64,000 bases of DNA, taken from the NCBI GenBank assembly GCA_905250075.1, contig CAJNOP010000042.1, positions 994,425 through 1,058,424 on the forward strand, written 5' to 3'. Below the pieces are notes generated by a model that saw nothing but the letters and a program-made list of their open reading frames with translations, made no database searches and was not told the DNA's origin. The first letter of the stretch is position 1. Every line of letters begins with the position of its first letter. This DNA comes from Rotaria sp. Silwood1. Its lineage: Eukaryota; Rotifera; Eurotatoria; Philodinida; Philodinidae. A program made the position numbers and the translations under genes. Shown one piece after another: positions 12,918-25,816 of this stretch.

Positions 12918-14415
12918 TTAGTTTTTTTCTTTCTCTTTTTGTTTTTTTTTTTTTTTTTTTAATTTAAAGTAAAAAAATTAAAAAAAAAAAAAAAAAAAAA
13001 AAAGAAAAATGCGTTGAAGTAAGATCAAGTTAAAAAAGAGAAAAAAACGTTTGAGTGGACTGTCTGTTGTTACTTGAGTCTGTCAGTTTTCTTCTTCTTT
13101 TTTTTTTTCTCTTTTTTCTTTTTTCAATTAACAAATCCTTTTTCTCTTCTTCGCGCTTCAACGACGAAGAAGTAGAAGAAGAACGAAAACGTACAAAGAT
13201 AGATATGATATACGAAAGTGATCGGGGGGGAAGAGACCTCTTACGTTTTCTCTCTCTCTCTCTCTCTTTTTTCTCTGTCTCTCTCGTATACATATTATAC
13301 TGACAACCAATCAATTGATGTCGAACATATTCGACAAGGGTTTGTAAATCATACCATTTTTCTTCTTCTTCTTCTTCTCAACATCATTTTTATTAGTCAA
13401 TATTTCGTAACACTCAAGCCGCACTGAACCGAAACCATCTACGAATTAAAACGCACGAATGCGAGAAAGAGAAAAAACCTTGCCAACAAATCAATAAGGA
13501 CACCTTACTACATCATCGTCTTGTGATGATGATAATTTTCACCAATTGCGTTCTTTTCTCTCTTACATTTTACATTGATAAGTGATTATTGCAATAAAAC
13601 AAGATATCGATCATTGCCTATATGTCGTGTGTGTTTTTTTTCCTTTTTCTCTTTTCATTTTTGTCGAATAATTTGTTTTATCTTGATTCGCTCGCTCCCG
13701 TTTTATTGCACAACGTTAACCAAGCGTAACCATGCTACTATGTATATGTATGAGCTATAGCATCCAATCGTACGAATGCAAGCAAGACAGAGGGAGAGAG
13801 AGAGGGAGAAGAAGAAGACGAAGACGATGACGACGACGCTGCCGTAGAGTAAATTGACAAACGTCATAAAGTCTTCTTAATTTTTTTTTTTTTTTGCTTT
13901 AACATTGTATCGATCTGTCAACATATTCTTCCGTGTCTTAAATCAATAGGACAGGCGTGCGCGCACAAATGCGATTGCTATTGATTTACTGAATTCCTCT
14001 CGTTAGTGAGATAAAGTATTGCAACCTATATTCAATTTCACTAGCCGCTTCGCCTCATCCACTGTGATGAGTAACAACTGTTGTCGAGTGATAATAGCTT
14101 TTCAATCGTTATATCGACACCCAATAAAATTTCAATGCGAAAAGAAAGAAAAAAAAAAACGAAAGGTAGAAATAAATAAAAATATATATATACATATACA
14201 CTCACATGCGGGATTGAACAGGCCAAGTAATGACATTGTGATATTGGAAAAAGAGAGAGAGCAAGAGAGGTTAAGCTCTATGGTATTTCTTTAAGAGTGT
14301 TAATCACAATAGCAAACAACGCGACCGTGATTTCGAAATGAAGACGAAGCCGGCTGATGCCATTCTTTCTCTCTCTCTATATCGTCTAGAATCTTGAATA
14401 AAAAGAAGAAGAGAA

Positions 14416-14420
<5 letters not shown>

Positions 14421-14450
<30 letters not shown>
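14421..14450. repeat. (AG)n microsatellite
   Basis: Uninterrupted AG dinucleotide array flanked by further purine-only sequence on the + strand. Confidence 0.9.
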
Positions 14451-14452
<2 letters not shown>

Positions 14453-16488
14453 CGAAAGAAGTATGTTTTAACTAAAGTTGACATACGGATGCATTATTTC
14501 TCACTTTTTAAAAAAGGGGGAGAGAGAGAGAGGAAAGGAGCCGAGTCGGAGTAAGAAGACGCAATAAAGAAGGAAAAATTGAACGCTTCAACCAAGCGCT
14601 CGACGATTATCCCAACAACAACATCACAGTATGTTGCGCTCCTCGCTGAGCATGGGTAGGGAGACGGAAATGTGCTTGAAAGAACTTTGAAAAAAGTAGT
14701 AGTGGTAGAAGAGAAAGTGAGCGCAAAGCGTTTGAAGAATTTTCTTATTGCTCTTTCTTTTCACTTTAGTCTGCAATTAAAGATAGCAACTATAACACAT
14801 ACACATATATATATATATATATGCTTCAGCCGGAAGACATTAAAAAAATGAATTTTTATTTCGAAGACACTTATAAAGTAAACGTAATAATAAGAAAGGT
14901 AGTCGTTGTTATAAAATCCTAGTGTGTGCTAATCACAGTGTGAAAAGTTGATGGCGGAAGTGCGTGGTAAAAAAAAAAGAGGTGACAAATTTATGTGTGC
15001 AAGCAATTTTGCAATAGACTACAACTTTCAAAGATTAAAACACGCAACGTTATGGCTCGAAGAAAAATGAACATAACAAATGAATATGACAGACCGGACT
15101 CTTGTTTAATTCTCTTTTTTTTTCCATTTTGTTTTATTCTTACTCTCTAAATTATTCAAAACTGCTACGCACACATAGACGTTCGCTCACTAGCTGACAA
15201 ACGATCTTTTCTTTAATTTTATATGCATACTAGTAATGAACAAGGATTACCTGGTAAACTTTTATGACCAACAAAAAAAAAAGAAACAAAGAAAAGAAAA
15301 ACAAAAGATCCAATAAACAATAAATAAATTTGTATCACTAATAATCGTCCGTCAAACTTGTAAATATTGTAATTGATAATAATAGAAAAAAAAAACGAGA
15401 GGTGGCGATTAACCTTCTCTTATCACTTGTGCATCTGCTATTGTCGTGGATGGATGGATTAGTTGTTGTATATGCTGTAGAAGAAACGATGATGATGGTT
15501 CGATTTCCATTCATATAAGAATAAGAAAGAAAGGAAAAACGCAACACACATACGTCTCAAATCAATAGGAGAAAGAGATTAACTTCTTTTCTTTTTTGAA
15601 GACGACAATCTGGTGCCTGTACTATGTGTGTGCATGTGCACGGCTGGTGCTCGTCAATGAAATAAGAACGAAATGAGAAAGCGAATATCATCAATATAAG
15701 CTAGCAACTAACAAAGAAAAGAAAAGAAGTAGTTAAAGGAGGTGGCCACTCGTCATAGTCGCTTGATTGATTTGCTTTAATTTGTTCGACATGACAAGAA
15801 TGATCTGACAGACAACATACACACATACATAGACACATGTACTTATTTTGTATGACAACAACTGGTGCATATCACACTCATATAAGAGAATTATATTATT
15901 CTTTTTTTTTTTCATTTTATAAAAGCAAAAAAAAAAAAAAAGAAAGAAAAGAAAACAAATATCTTCAAGACACAATCTCTAAAATCTACCTTTTGTTTTT
16001 AACTATGTGAATCCTGCCGATAAGCTCTTTGTTCTTGTTTTGTTTTGTTTTTTAACCGAGTAGAAGAAAAATGAAAAAAAAAAAGAAAGAACGACAACGA
16101 CTACTTGCGTATTATCTCTTCTAATCTTGACGTGTATATGTTTATAGAGCAACGATTCATTTTTTTGCCTCTCTCTCTCTCTCACTCGTTTTCTTAAGAG
16201 ATATCTGCAAATTATTTATTTACACTTAACATTATAAAAAAAGAAACCAAAAGACTAAATTAAAAATTTTTCTTATCGATTATCCTTTATACATATGTTG
16301 ACAATTGAATACATTTATTTTTTAAATAGCGTGACAGATCGAGAAGTAGAAGAACAAACGATTTCTTTTTTTTCACACGCATACGCCGTGACGAGAGACG
16401 TACGCATGAAAATTAGGATAATGGCAATTTTGATTATCGTCGTCCAACTACTATTACTACTTATAGTCGCATGTGAAATAGAATATAC

Positions 16489-16522
<34 letters not shown>
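16489..16522. repeat. (AAT)n microsatellite
   Basis: Perfect AAT trinucleotide array of about 11 units, followed by an AAG/poly-A tract. Confidence 0.9.
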
Positions 16523-16524
<2 letters not shown>

Positions 16525-18252
16525 GAAGAAGAAAAAAAAAACTTCCTTACTTAAACGACAAAAGAAATAATATTCGCAGTCTTGTCAACAGGTAACAACG
16601 ACAGCAAATTTAAACATCTAGAGCGATAAGCTATCATTAATCTTTTGGTAGAATATAAGAACAACGAGAAAGTATCATAAAAAATATTCAGGTAAAAAAA
16701 AATAAAAAAATAAAGAAAGACCAAGATTGTAAGTACACCTGTCTTTCTGGTTTTATTATCGTTCTGTATAGATCATTATCCTGTTATACAAAGAATTGGA
16801 TTAACGTATTGTTACCCTTTCATTGACCCAACACCAATGAACATATTCAAATAAGAGAGAAATGAATATGTATATATTATCGTCTCTATTCTGGTAAGGT
16901 ATACAACTTTAATCGATTGAGATGAAGGTGAAGAAAAAAAAAAAAAAAAGAAAAAGAAGAAATGGATTTCGAGTAATGATGAAGGTGGTGGTAGTGGTGC
17001 GTTTGTGTCAAACACATACATACAAATCGCAATCAATTCTAATACACATTGTGCGACGGCCCCCCTCCTTTGCTCGAGCCGAGCGGTAATCACTTTTTTT
17101 CTCTCTCTCTCTCCAAGTAGCAGCAACAGCAGCAATCGAGGCGTTGTGTTCACTAAAAATTCATTCTCGCCCGACGATCGAGTCGTTTTTTCCTCACCTA
17201 TTTTCATCATCTTTGTGTTAATCGTCCATTTTTGATAAGACGCTATACTCATTGTCGCTTCAACAACGTCGTCTCGCTACTTTTTCTTTTCGCTCTCTTT
17301 CTGTTTCACTCTCCTTTTTTTGCTGTTCGAGAGTTAATCTAACATAGAATTGAGCACTACCGATTTCTTTCCTTCTCATCATCATCATCATCATCGTCAT
17401 CATCCTGATTTACGAAAAGAATGCACCATATAAGAAAGAGATACTTGTAGCTTGACACCGTTGGCAAAGGTAGATTATACAGAAATGAGAGCGGTAACAA
17501 TGTCAGTAATAATAGCAGACAGAACGAAAAGAAAAAGGAATAGAAAAAGATGTTTAATTGAGCTTTCGCTCACTGAACATAACACAAGATTGCATTCAGC
17601 TCGATAAGCCTAAGCCGATGTGCAACACATTATAGAAGCAAAAAACATGATAAGAAAAAAAGAACCCGACAAGATGAATTTCCTTGATGAGATTAAAAGC
17701 TGAATGTATATATGTGTCTGTTTTGTTCTTCATTTTAAAGCAGATTAGTTGTTGATACTGTATATAAAATGTATACTTGTTTTCTCAATTGAAATCATAT
17801 TCAAATGAAGACAAATGATTATTATATTTTTAAAAATTTTATTATTTTGTTTTTCAATATTTTATTTTAATAAAAAATTTCAATTAAGCAATAAGTTTTC
17901 AATTTTCTATAAGACTAGAAAATATATTAAAAAGTAGTATATATCGGTGAAATTTTAATAGAATAAATGATGATCAATGAATGTCAAATAATAGCTTGAA
18001 GAAAAATAATGACTTTCATAATCCACTACTCATCATCATATATCAGATCTATATAATCTTAGGATTAGAATTATAGAAAGATTTCAAGCTTAATATGACA
18101 AGATTTACAATTTTAACACTATCAATTGGATTCAAATGAATTTTATTAAAAAAAAAAAAAGAAAGACAAAAACAAAAAAAAGGAAAATAGGAAATCGTAT
18201 TAAATAACAAAAACAAACAATTACTTCACTGTCAATAACAAAAATAAAGATA

Positions 18253-21200
18253 TTAATTTTCTTGTTTAAAAACATTTTGACGAAAAAATTCAATTGTTGA
18301 AATCATAATTGCACATGCTGGTGAAACTTTTATCAAACGTGGAACAAGACCTATAAAATCAAACATGAACAGTACATTTTGTTTTTTTTTTTTTTCTTTC
18401 TCACCTTTATACCAACTATTTATGCCTTGTTCTTTGAACATATGATGAAGTATATGAAGTGTACGTTCACTAGATTGTGCTTGATTACTTCCTAATTGAA
18501 CTTGACGAATTGATTTGATTGTATCGAATGGATGTGTAAAAATAGTTGCTAAAGCACCTGATTTATTTCACAAAAAAAAAAGAATGAAACAAATTCTTAA
18601 ATTTATTATCATACCGGCTGTTGCACCTGAAGAAAAAGCAGTGATTGTTGGTGATGTACCAAATTGTTGCATAATAAATACTAAAAAACAAATAATTAGT
18701 TTAATCGATGAGTTTTATTATTAAAAAAAAAACCCGATACGTACATTTTAATCGTTCATAAGTAGACCAATAGAAAACTATAACGAAATTTTAATAAAAA
18801 TTTAGAAAATATTATAGACATTGGCTTATGAAGAAACTTCTTCAGATGTCAAATCACTTTCCGTTCCGAGTGAGGCAATGATCATTTCATAAGTAATAGA
18901 AAAGTTTAGTTTTGCGGACTTTCGCTTTTGAGATATTGAAATTATACTTGATTTTTCATTAAAAATTTAATAAAATTTCGATTATCTCAAGAACGATGAC
19001 TTGAAAACCAAATTACTCTAAACTTTTCTATTAATCAAGAAATAAACATTGTCACGGTCGAAAAAGCTATTTAATATTTGTAGATGTACCTTCGTTAGTC
19101 CTCATGGTTTAGTTATGTGTTATAAAATTCAGCTATTTTCTTGTAATAGATCTTTTCCAGATAGAAAAATTGTTATGAATCTAAGATCATCATAGTTTTA
19201 TCATGCGTTCATCATCTTCACGGTTATTCTATACGTACATGTCTAGACCAGCATTCTGGTCTACGGTGATCACCATCACCGTTGCATCATTATTTATTAT
19301 TTGATTGAATTCTATAGTCTCATAAAAGAAAAATTTCAAATAAACCAATAGATCAAAATTGATAGTGTTTACTATCGAACAAGTTAAATCAAGTATTTTA
19401 TGAAATAAATGAAGGCTTCCGTAAACTAGGCAATTATCTATGACGACACAATGAATAGCCATGCTCAATAGGCTTTAGTCAATGACCAAGTTTTTAATTT
19501 AAATAAATGTTATTCTAGCTCTTGAAGTCGTGGGGAAATTTCTAGGCACATAAAATATTTTGCATCGATCTACTTAATTAGCACAAAGATGTATAAATAC
19601 AGATTTTTCAAGTTTTTCTACATTATTTTATTTCAAAGGTACCTCATGAGAAAAATACGGGCATTTTTAGAATCAGCATGAAAAACGCATTGAATAATAT
19701 AATATTTGTTAATTTTGAAAATAAAATCGTGTCAACAAAAGTTCAAAGGAAGAGCTTCTCCATTGCATTTTTCATCAAAAATCTTCTTTTACGAATTTTT
19801 AGTTTTTGCTCATCAACTTTCTTTAGTTTAAGACTGGAAATTCTTGCTTCTATGAAAAAAAATGCATTCCTGATAGTTCTATGTGCTTTATAGAAAATAC
19901 AAACAGCTAATGCTAATCTCGATCATTCAAATCTATTTTCAAACATATGAAATTATATGACGATTTAGAAATTTTACGAAATAAACAGTCTTTGGAAAAA
20001 TACAAGCAGTCCACAACAACCCAAAAACCGGTTAAAATAGTTATTCTAGACTAACTGAAGATAAAATGTCACAGTTGACATGAATATTCAATTGGATTTA
20101 TAATTTATTTAGACAATAGTTCACAAAATAAAATTTACATTAAACATCACAAATAAAAAAATTAAATATTTTTTCTGAATTTCTTTCTTTTCCTATCTAA
20201 TCAAAACATCGATCCAAAATTGACCAAGAACAATCATGCATCCTATATATCATCAACTATAGTACTAAGACAACAAATTTAATCTTTTTATTTCATTAAT
20301 ACTTAAAACTATTCATTATATTCCAATATAAATTCAAAAAATTTTCATCAATCATTCAATATCCCAGAGTTGGAAAAAAAAACATATTTATATCTCTTTT
20401 ATCAACTAAACTTCAACACATAATTAAATTAAATTAATCTCAACTAAATTCTAACTGTACCTATTACATAAATATAAAATAAAATAGATATAGCGATGTT
20501 CTACTCATGTAACAACAACTGTGAGTTACTTTTTTAAAGTGTTATATCAAAGCGGATGTATAGTTTGTTTGTTTTTTTGAGTCTGTTAAAGCTGACAGAA
20601 TTAATTAGTTGTCAATATTAATGCATCTAAGCTATCTACGCTAACAAATCAATCCTAGTTATACGTTTATATTATAGACGTCGTTGTATAAAAACGTTTT
20701 TTTATTCGTAAAAAATTGTGTTTTTGTTTTTTCTTCATTAATTTCAATTCCTTTTGATAAATAATTCAAATTTCGGTAGTAAACATTTTCTATGATTGTT
20801 TATAACTTCAACTAAATGTCAAAAGTGCTATTTTATGATGAATATTGCGATGTAACATCTGGAGTACGAACTAATGTAGGATATGGGTAGTAAACGATGC
20901 ATAAGGATAATTAATAATATGTGACGTGTACCGAAAGAAAACATTTTGTGAAAAAAAATGTTTAATACAAATAAACAATCAAAGAATGATGAGAATCTTC
21001 GAAAGACAAATATGAAATATTTTGTATCAATTACAATCGGACTTAGAAAACAAATAGAGAATGTATAAAATATATATTAAATTTTATTATTAATTAAATT
21101 CTTTTTATTAGATGTTTATAAATATTTCTATTCAAGAAATAAGGATGTGACAGCTATTTCAAAACAGCAAACAAAAAAAAAAATTAAAGATCTTGTTTTG

Positions 21201-23104
21201 ATATATATAAATGTCATAAAATTTCCAGCTGTGAAAAAAAATATCATTAATAATTTATTTATTTTGTAATATTCTGTATATAATAGATTTGGACATCTCA
21301 TGAGAAAAAGTCTCTAAATATGAGTCAGTTTGTAGAATTCCAGGAACTAATCACGATTGCATAATATATTCTTCCCTATAGACTATCTTAAATGAATTAG
21401 GTTTATTTTAACTTCATAAAAATGATTATTAGCTATTATTATGATAACCTTAATTTTTATATAAATTTAAATAGATGAGCAAAATTATAATGAAAAAAGT
21501 TTTAAAAAAAAAACCAATAGCTGAATTTTGTAAGTTTATATTATAATATTCAAAATATATTTATTTTTATTGTATACAATTAATAAAGACATATTCAGTA
21601 TTAATGTTAAACTAATATAAAAATTAGAATTTTCAAAATCATTGTTCTTTGAAAAGACATTCATTGAAAAAGAATACTTTATCCCATCATGATTAACTCA
21701 TTGAATTCTACAAACTGACATAAAATCGATTAAAAAAAAAAAAAACTAAGATAAACACTTGGGAATATTTTCTCAAGAGATATGTCGATCTATCATAAAT
21801 TCAATATATAACTATTTTTAGGTACTTGTGAACAATGCTAAGACTAATCCTATGAATATTAATGGTATTTCAAGGTACCTGTATACTATATAAAAAAATT
21901 CCTAGGCTGACATATAATCCCATATATTGAAATATAGATTTAATTTTTAATGAATGATCTGGATTATCTAAGACTTTTCGTGATTTCTTTATATGATTAC
22001 ATAGTTTGTAAAAGACATGTATCAATTTCAATTCGAATGATTATTAATTTACATTGGATATAAATCTTAATTGTACTAATTCAATCGAATATTGATGTTC
22101 TAATATAAATATTTAGTTTGTAAAGAATTCGACATTAAGATTATTTAAATTTTTTAAAATTATATTTAAAATGTTAAGTATTATCTGATAAAGAGGAAAA
22201 AAAAACTATTTTACTCATGCATGTTCAAATTTAAAATGATTGAATTTTTAAGTCATAGAAAAATCTTTTGAAATAATGAAAAACAAAAAAAACTGAACTA
22301 ATATTAATTAATTTATGATTTTGTTATATATTTTTTTTTTAAAAACTTACTACTAAATGGTAAATCTCTCCAAAGAGTTGGTATCAGACCTCTCCATAAT
22401 GTACGTAAACCATTCGATTGAATTGATTCTCGTAATATATTATGTAGATCAGTATAAGATACTTTTGCTGACATTTTTTTAGTTCTTATCAATTCAATTG
22501 GACTTGTAACAATCACAGCTAATATTCTTGCTGAACCTCCAGCGAGACCAGGTATAAATGGATTTAAATTATGTCTTTTATAACCCATAAAACATTTTAA
22601 TTGTTCATATGTTGTAAAATAAATAATTGTATTAGGTAATGACATAACCAATGTTGGTGGTAAACCTGACCATAATGATCGAATACCTTCATTACGTGTT
22701 ATCTATATATAAACTAAATTCAACTGATGATATTAAAAAAATATCTTACCTTAAATAAAGCATCAATGGTACCATTATATTTTCCTGGTATTGATCGATT
22801 ATACCATGGTACTGGTTCATGTCCATTAAAACAAGTACAAATATAATCACCGAGTCCATTACGAAATACAAAACAATCACCTTTAACAAATCGATGATTT
22901 TGTGATTGAAGTCGTACTCTCACAACATCAAATGGTGTCTATAAAAAAAAAAAAGTAATTCATTGTACAACAACAACAATAATAATAATCCGAAATCTTA
23001 AACGAATATTCTACCATAAATAAAGCTGTACACATAGCTGCAATTGATGTTGAAATAATTTGCTCGACAGGTAATATAAGACATTCATTTTTATTTATAC
23101 TCAT
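18253..23104 (-). CDS. SLC25A40: Mitochondrial carrier SLC25A39/40 (Mtm1-type)
   Basis: Mitochondrial carrier predicted for the inner membrane, about 326 residues, close to the family's usual length. The SLC25A39/40 subfamily supports mitochondrial glutathione import and is the animal counterpart of yeast Mtm1. Exons in coding order: 23015-23104, 22750-22938, 22351-22702, 18745-18777, 18615-18680, 18405-18557 and 18253-18350; frame is continuous. The three carrier signatures are TPFDVVRVR, SPIELIRTK and HPFDTIKS. Subfamily hallmarks are a Cys-containing loop after repeat 1 (GDCFVFRNGLGDYICTC), SLWSGLPPTLVMS, TLWRGLIPTLWRDLPFS and the C-terminal LVPRLIKVSPACAIMIS. The ATG giving MSINKNE was chosen; an in-frame ATG six codons upstream is possible. 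Between the third and fourth exons lies a 3573-bp intron, far longer than the others in this gene. Confidence 0.92.
18894..19033. repeat. Imperfect palindrome (inverted repeat)
   Basis: TAATAGAAAAGTTTAG at 18894-18909 and its exact reverse complement at 19018-19033 flank 108 bp whose inner parts also pair imperfectly (GAGATATTGAAAT against the complement of ATTTCGATTATCTC). This may be the relic of a MITE; no target-site duplication is seen. Confidence 0.6.
19110..19220. repeat. Dispersed repeat, copy A
   Basis: Similar in sequence and order to 38045-38145: a TATAAAATTCAGCTATTTTCTTG block, then AATCTAAGATCATCATAG, then TTTTATCATGCGTTCA. Copy B has the same blocks with point differences. The family is unknown. 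Confidence 0.6.
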
Positions 23105-23751
23105 GTCTATAAATATGTACAAATGGTTTCTTTTTTTTTTTCAGTGAAAAAAAAATGTTTCTATTGTTATTTATTTTTCATCGTGTTTTGGGTTTTGTTT
23201 TTTTTATAAAGAAAAAAATAACAACAGACACATAAGACAGAGAGTGAGAGAGAAAGAGAAAACCACATTGAAAGGATAAATAATGACAATAATCTTATAT
23301 AATACCGGGTTTTCAAATAGAAATCCGGCTAAATTATTTCTACCATTATCTGACAATTGTGTGCTGCGAGCAAAGAGATTGATTGAGTACTTGATTTTTC
23401 TTATTCTTTTTTTTTTTGTATCGCTTGGTAGGTTCATGCATTCTATTCATCGCACACAAATAGTCATCACAGATGCAACAAAAAAAATGACAAACAAACA
23501 AACAAACAAAAAAGAAAAAAAAAATGTGATAATCATAATTGTTTTAAGAAAGAAAAAAAAAAAAGAAGCAAAAGGTTTTAGTGAATGAATGAATGAATGA
23601 ACAAACAAACAAAAAAAAAACAAAGACTTAGCGTAATATGAGAAACTATAACAAAAAAAAAAAAAGGAAACGAAAGAGAAGAAGCGATAAATTTTTGCTT
23701 AATCGCACTTGCTTTATGACTATATGAATAGATAATAAAATGATATTATTG

Positions 23752-25816
23752 CTAATAGTAATGAATTTTTTCGGTCTTTTGTGCCCAAGCGAAATCATCT
23801 GAACGTGGTTTTGCTCCAGTATATTTTTCAACGATAGATTCAAGTCGTGACCAGAATTGAATCATTTCGAATGGCCAATTCAACCAACCAGTTGTAACTA
23901 AATATTAAAGAAAAAAAACAATAATAATAAATAATTATCTTTTATTAAAAAATATACTTACTGCAAAAATAAGTATCGTGTGGTACGACTAAATATAGAA
24001 GAAAAAAAAAAAAACAAAACATTAAAATTTGATTAAAGTTTTTCAAAATTAATTCAATTCCAAATATAAACATAATTAGTAGACTGAATACAATAATGAA
24101 TCTATAGAGTGTTATTCTCAGATCCTTCCTGTAGATAAGTTTTATTCATGGATTATTTGTTGCTCTTGAACTTGTATAAGAAATGGATTCTTACTAGATC
24201 ATATGTTCCTTAGGGCAATCTCTTTTTTTTCAATCACTTTGATAAAGTGTACTAGGAAAGCAATTGAAAGAGATAGATGAAAGAAAACACACCACCCTGG
24301 GCAACATATATGATAGTATGAAACCATTTTTTATGCATATTCGCAACCAACAAGCGTATCTCGAATAAGACTAATTCTCTTCGTCATTTCAAACATATGA
24401 GATACTTTTCATCGATTATTTATCTTTTACTGATAACACATATGACATTTGTCTTAAATAATCTTATACTAATGAATTAATAAATTACTGTTAGTTATAG
24501 AATAGAACTCATTTCGAATTTAATTGAGATTCGATAAGTTCGACTTCGTAAGATAATTAATAAAATTGTTTATATTTGAACTGAACTATATTGAAAATTA
24601 AATTAAATATCAAATCTTTCTAAATTAACATACCATGATGTAATCGATGATGTTTACGAGGTAGAATTATATGATAACGTTGTAGAAAAACTATATAACT
24701 AGGTAAACCAAAATAAGTATGTGACCATTTATGAAACTAATAATAAAAATAAATAAATATATACTTAATAAACAAAAAAAAAAAGAAAATCTTCTTTTTT
24801 TCTTTTTTTTGTAAATTCATTTACTTGATTAGTCATTGAAACAAATATAGCAAGGATAAACATATAAACTTCAAAATTATACATTTGTCTTATATCCGTA
24901 TCATTCCAATATGTAAATTTATAAGCCATATATAAAAGATAAGGAACAGTCACAGCAAAATTGTCACCATTCGTTTCAATAAAATCATGACGAGTTATTG
25001 ATGTTGGATCAATATGATGTTCTCGAAATGGACGTAAAAAATTTCGACCAATAAATGGCATATCAACTGAACCCCATGTATCAGCAGCCCAATGAACAAT
25101 ACCTGACGCTAAGTCTGCTGTTAAAATACCAAGTACTAACAAAAAAGAAAACTTAATCGAAATATAAAATTTTATTGTTATACATACAAGCTGACGGAAT
25201 GATAAAATAACAATTTCTCATATCAAAATAATGACAAATATAGTAAAAATTATAGATCATAAATATAATGCATAGAATAATTGAGATTATTTCTTGAATA
25301 CGTTTTTCTAAATTCAAAGTAATAACACTCAATAATTTAAACAAAATTTTTGTTTAAATGATATAACGAATAGAATAAGAAATAATCAAATTCAAATGAA
25401 ATATAACAACAATTCTAATTTTTGTAAATATTTTAAGTTTTTTCTTTTTTAAAGAAATATAAATATAAATAAATAAATTTAATTACCTTTTGTATATTGA
25501 CCAGCAAGTATTTTTGCACCAGCATGTTGAGGTCCCCAACGAATTTCTCTAGCATCATGTAATGTATTTCCATTGGGATCATCTTCAGGCATAGAATTTT
25601 TAGCAACAAGTATATCTTCTGAAGATAAGTCTTCTTCTTCTTGTAAATTATTATCCATCATATCGTTACTTTTTGATGTTATTACAGATAATGATGAATC
25701 TAAAAAAGAAAAACATTCTTGTTTTATAATTGTTTATTTTCAAAATAGACTAATCACTATGTACCAGTAGTCGACGCCGAACAAGAATGTGAAATTGTTA
25801 ATGATGAAAGGCACAT
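23752..25816 (-). CDS. PEDS1: Plasmanylethanolamine desaturase (PEDS1/TMEM189, CarF-type)
   Basis: Endoplasmic-reticulum membrane desaturase that makes the vinyl-ether bond of plasmalogens; related to bacterial CarF. Exons in coding order: 25765-25816, 25487-25699, 25188-25307, 24825-25135, 24634-24736, 23962-23988 and 23752-23897; about 323 residues. Histidine-rich metal-site motifs are present in family order: [44 protein letters not shown] and PRKHHRLHH, with the conserved C-terminal [14 protein letters not shown] and [11 protein letters not shown]. Two membrane segments precede the first His motif. The sixth exon is only 27 nt and encodes VPHDTYFC. The N-terminal 80 or so residues before the conserved [10 protein letters not shown] are acidic and Ser-rich and longer than in vertebrates. 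The start was taken as the ATG of the first exon that splices in frame; a start at MMDNNLQ (25661) is an alternative. Confidence 0.93.

Larger units (their letters stand above)
12918..18252. promoter_or_regulatory. Non-coding 5' region of dve, microsatellite-rich
   Basis: More than 5 kb upstream of the Dve start codon and downstream of the carrier gene. No exon is recognisable. Unlike the other intergenic stretches, it is packed with CT/GA tracts (13250-13290, 13790-13810, 14421-14450, 14520-14535, 16170-16185), trinucleotide runs and more CG-containing words over about 13.0-17.6 kb. This is compatible with promoter, 5' UTR or enhancer DNA of a developmental regulator, but the regulatory role is inferred from position and composition. 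Confidence 0.45.
18778..22350 (-). other. 3.6 kb intron of the SLC25A40 gene
   Basis: GT-AG intron between an exon ending PFS and an exon encoding FYWSTYERLK. I find no nested gene. It contains an imperfect palindrome at 18894-19033, one copy of a dispersed repeat at 19110-19220, and a small hairpin at 19241-19263 (TAGACCAG and CTGGTCTA arms). Confidence 0.75.

Noticed and set aside
12985-13430. Ser/Phe- and Arg/Glu-rich open frames upstream of dve
   Set aside because: They arise from CT/GA and poly-T tracts; no splice context or homology.
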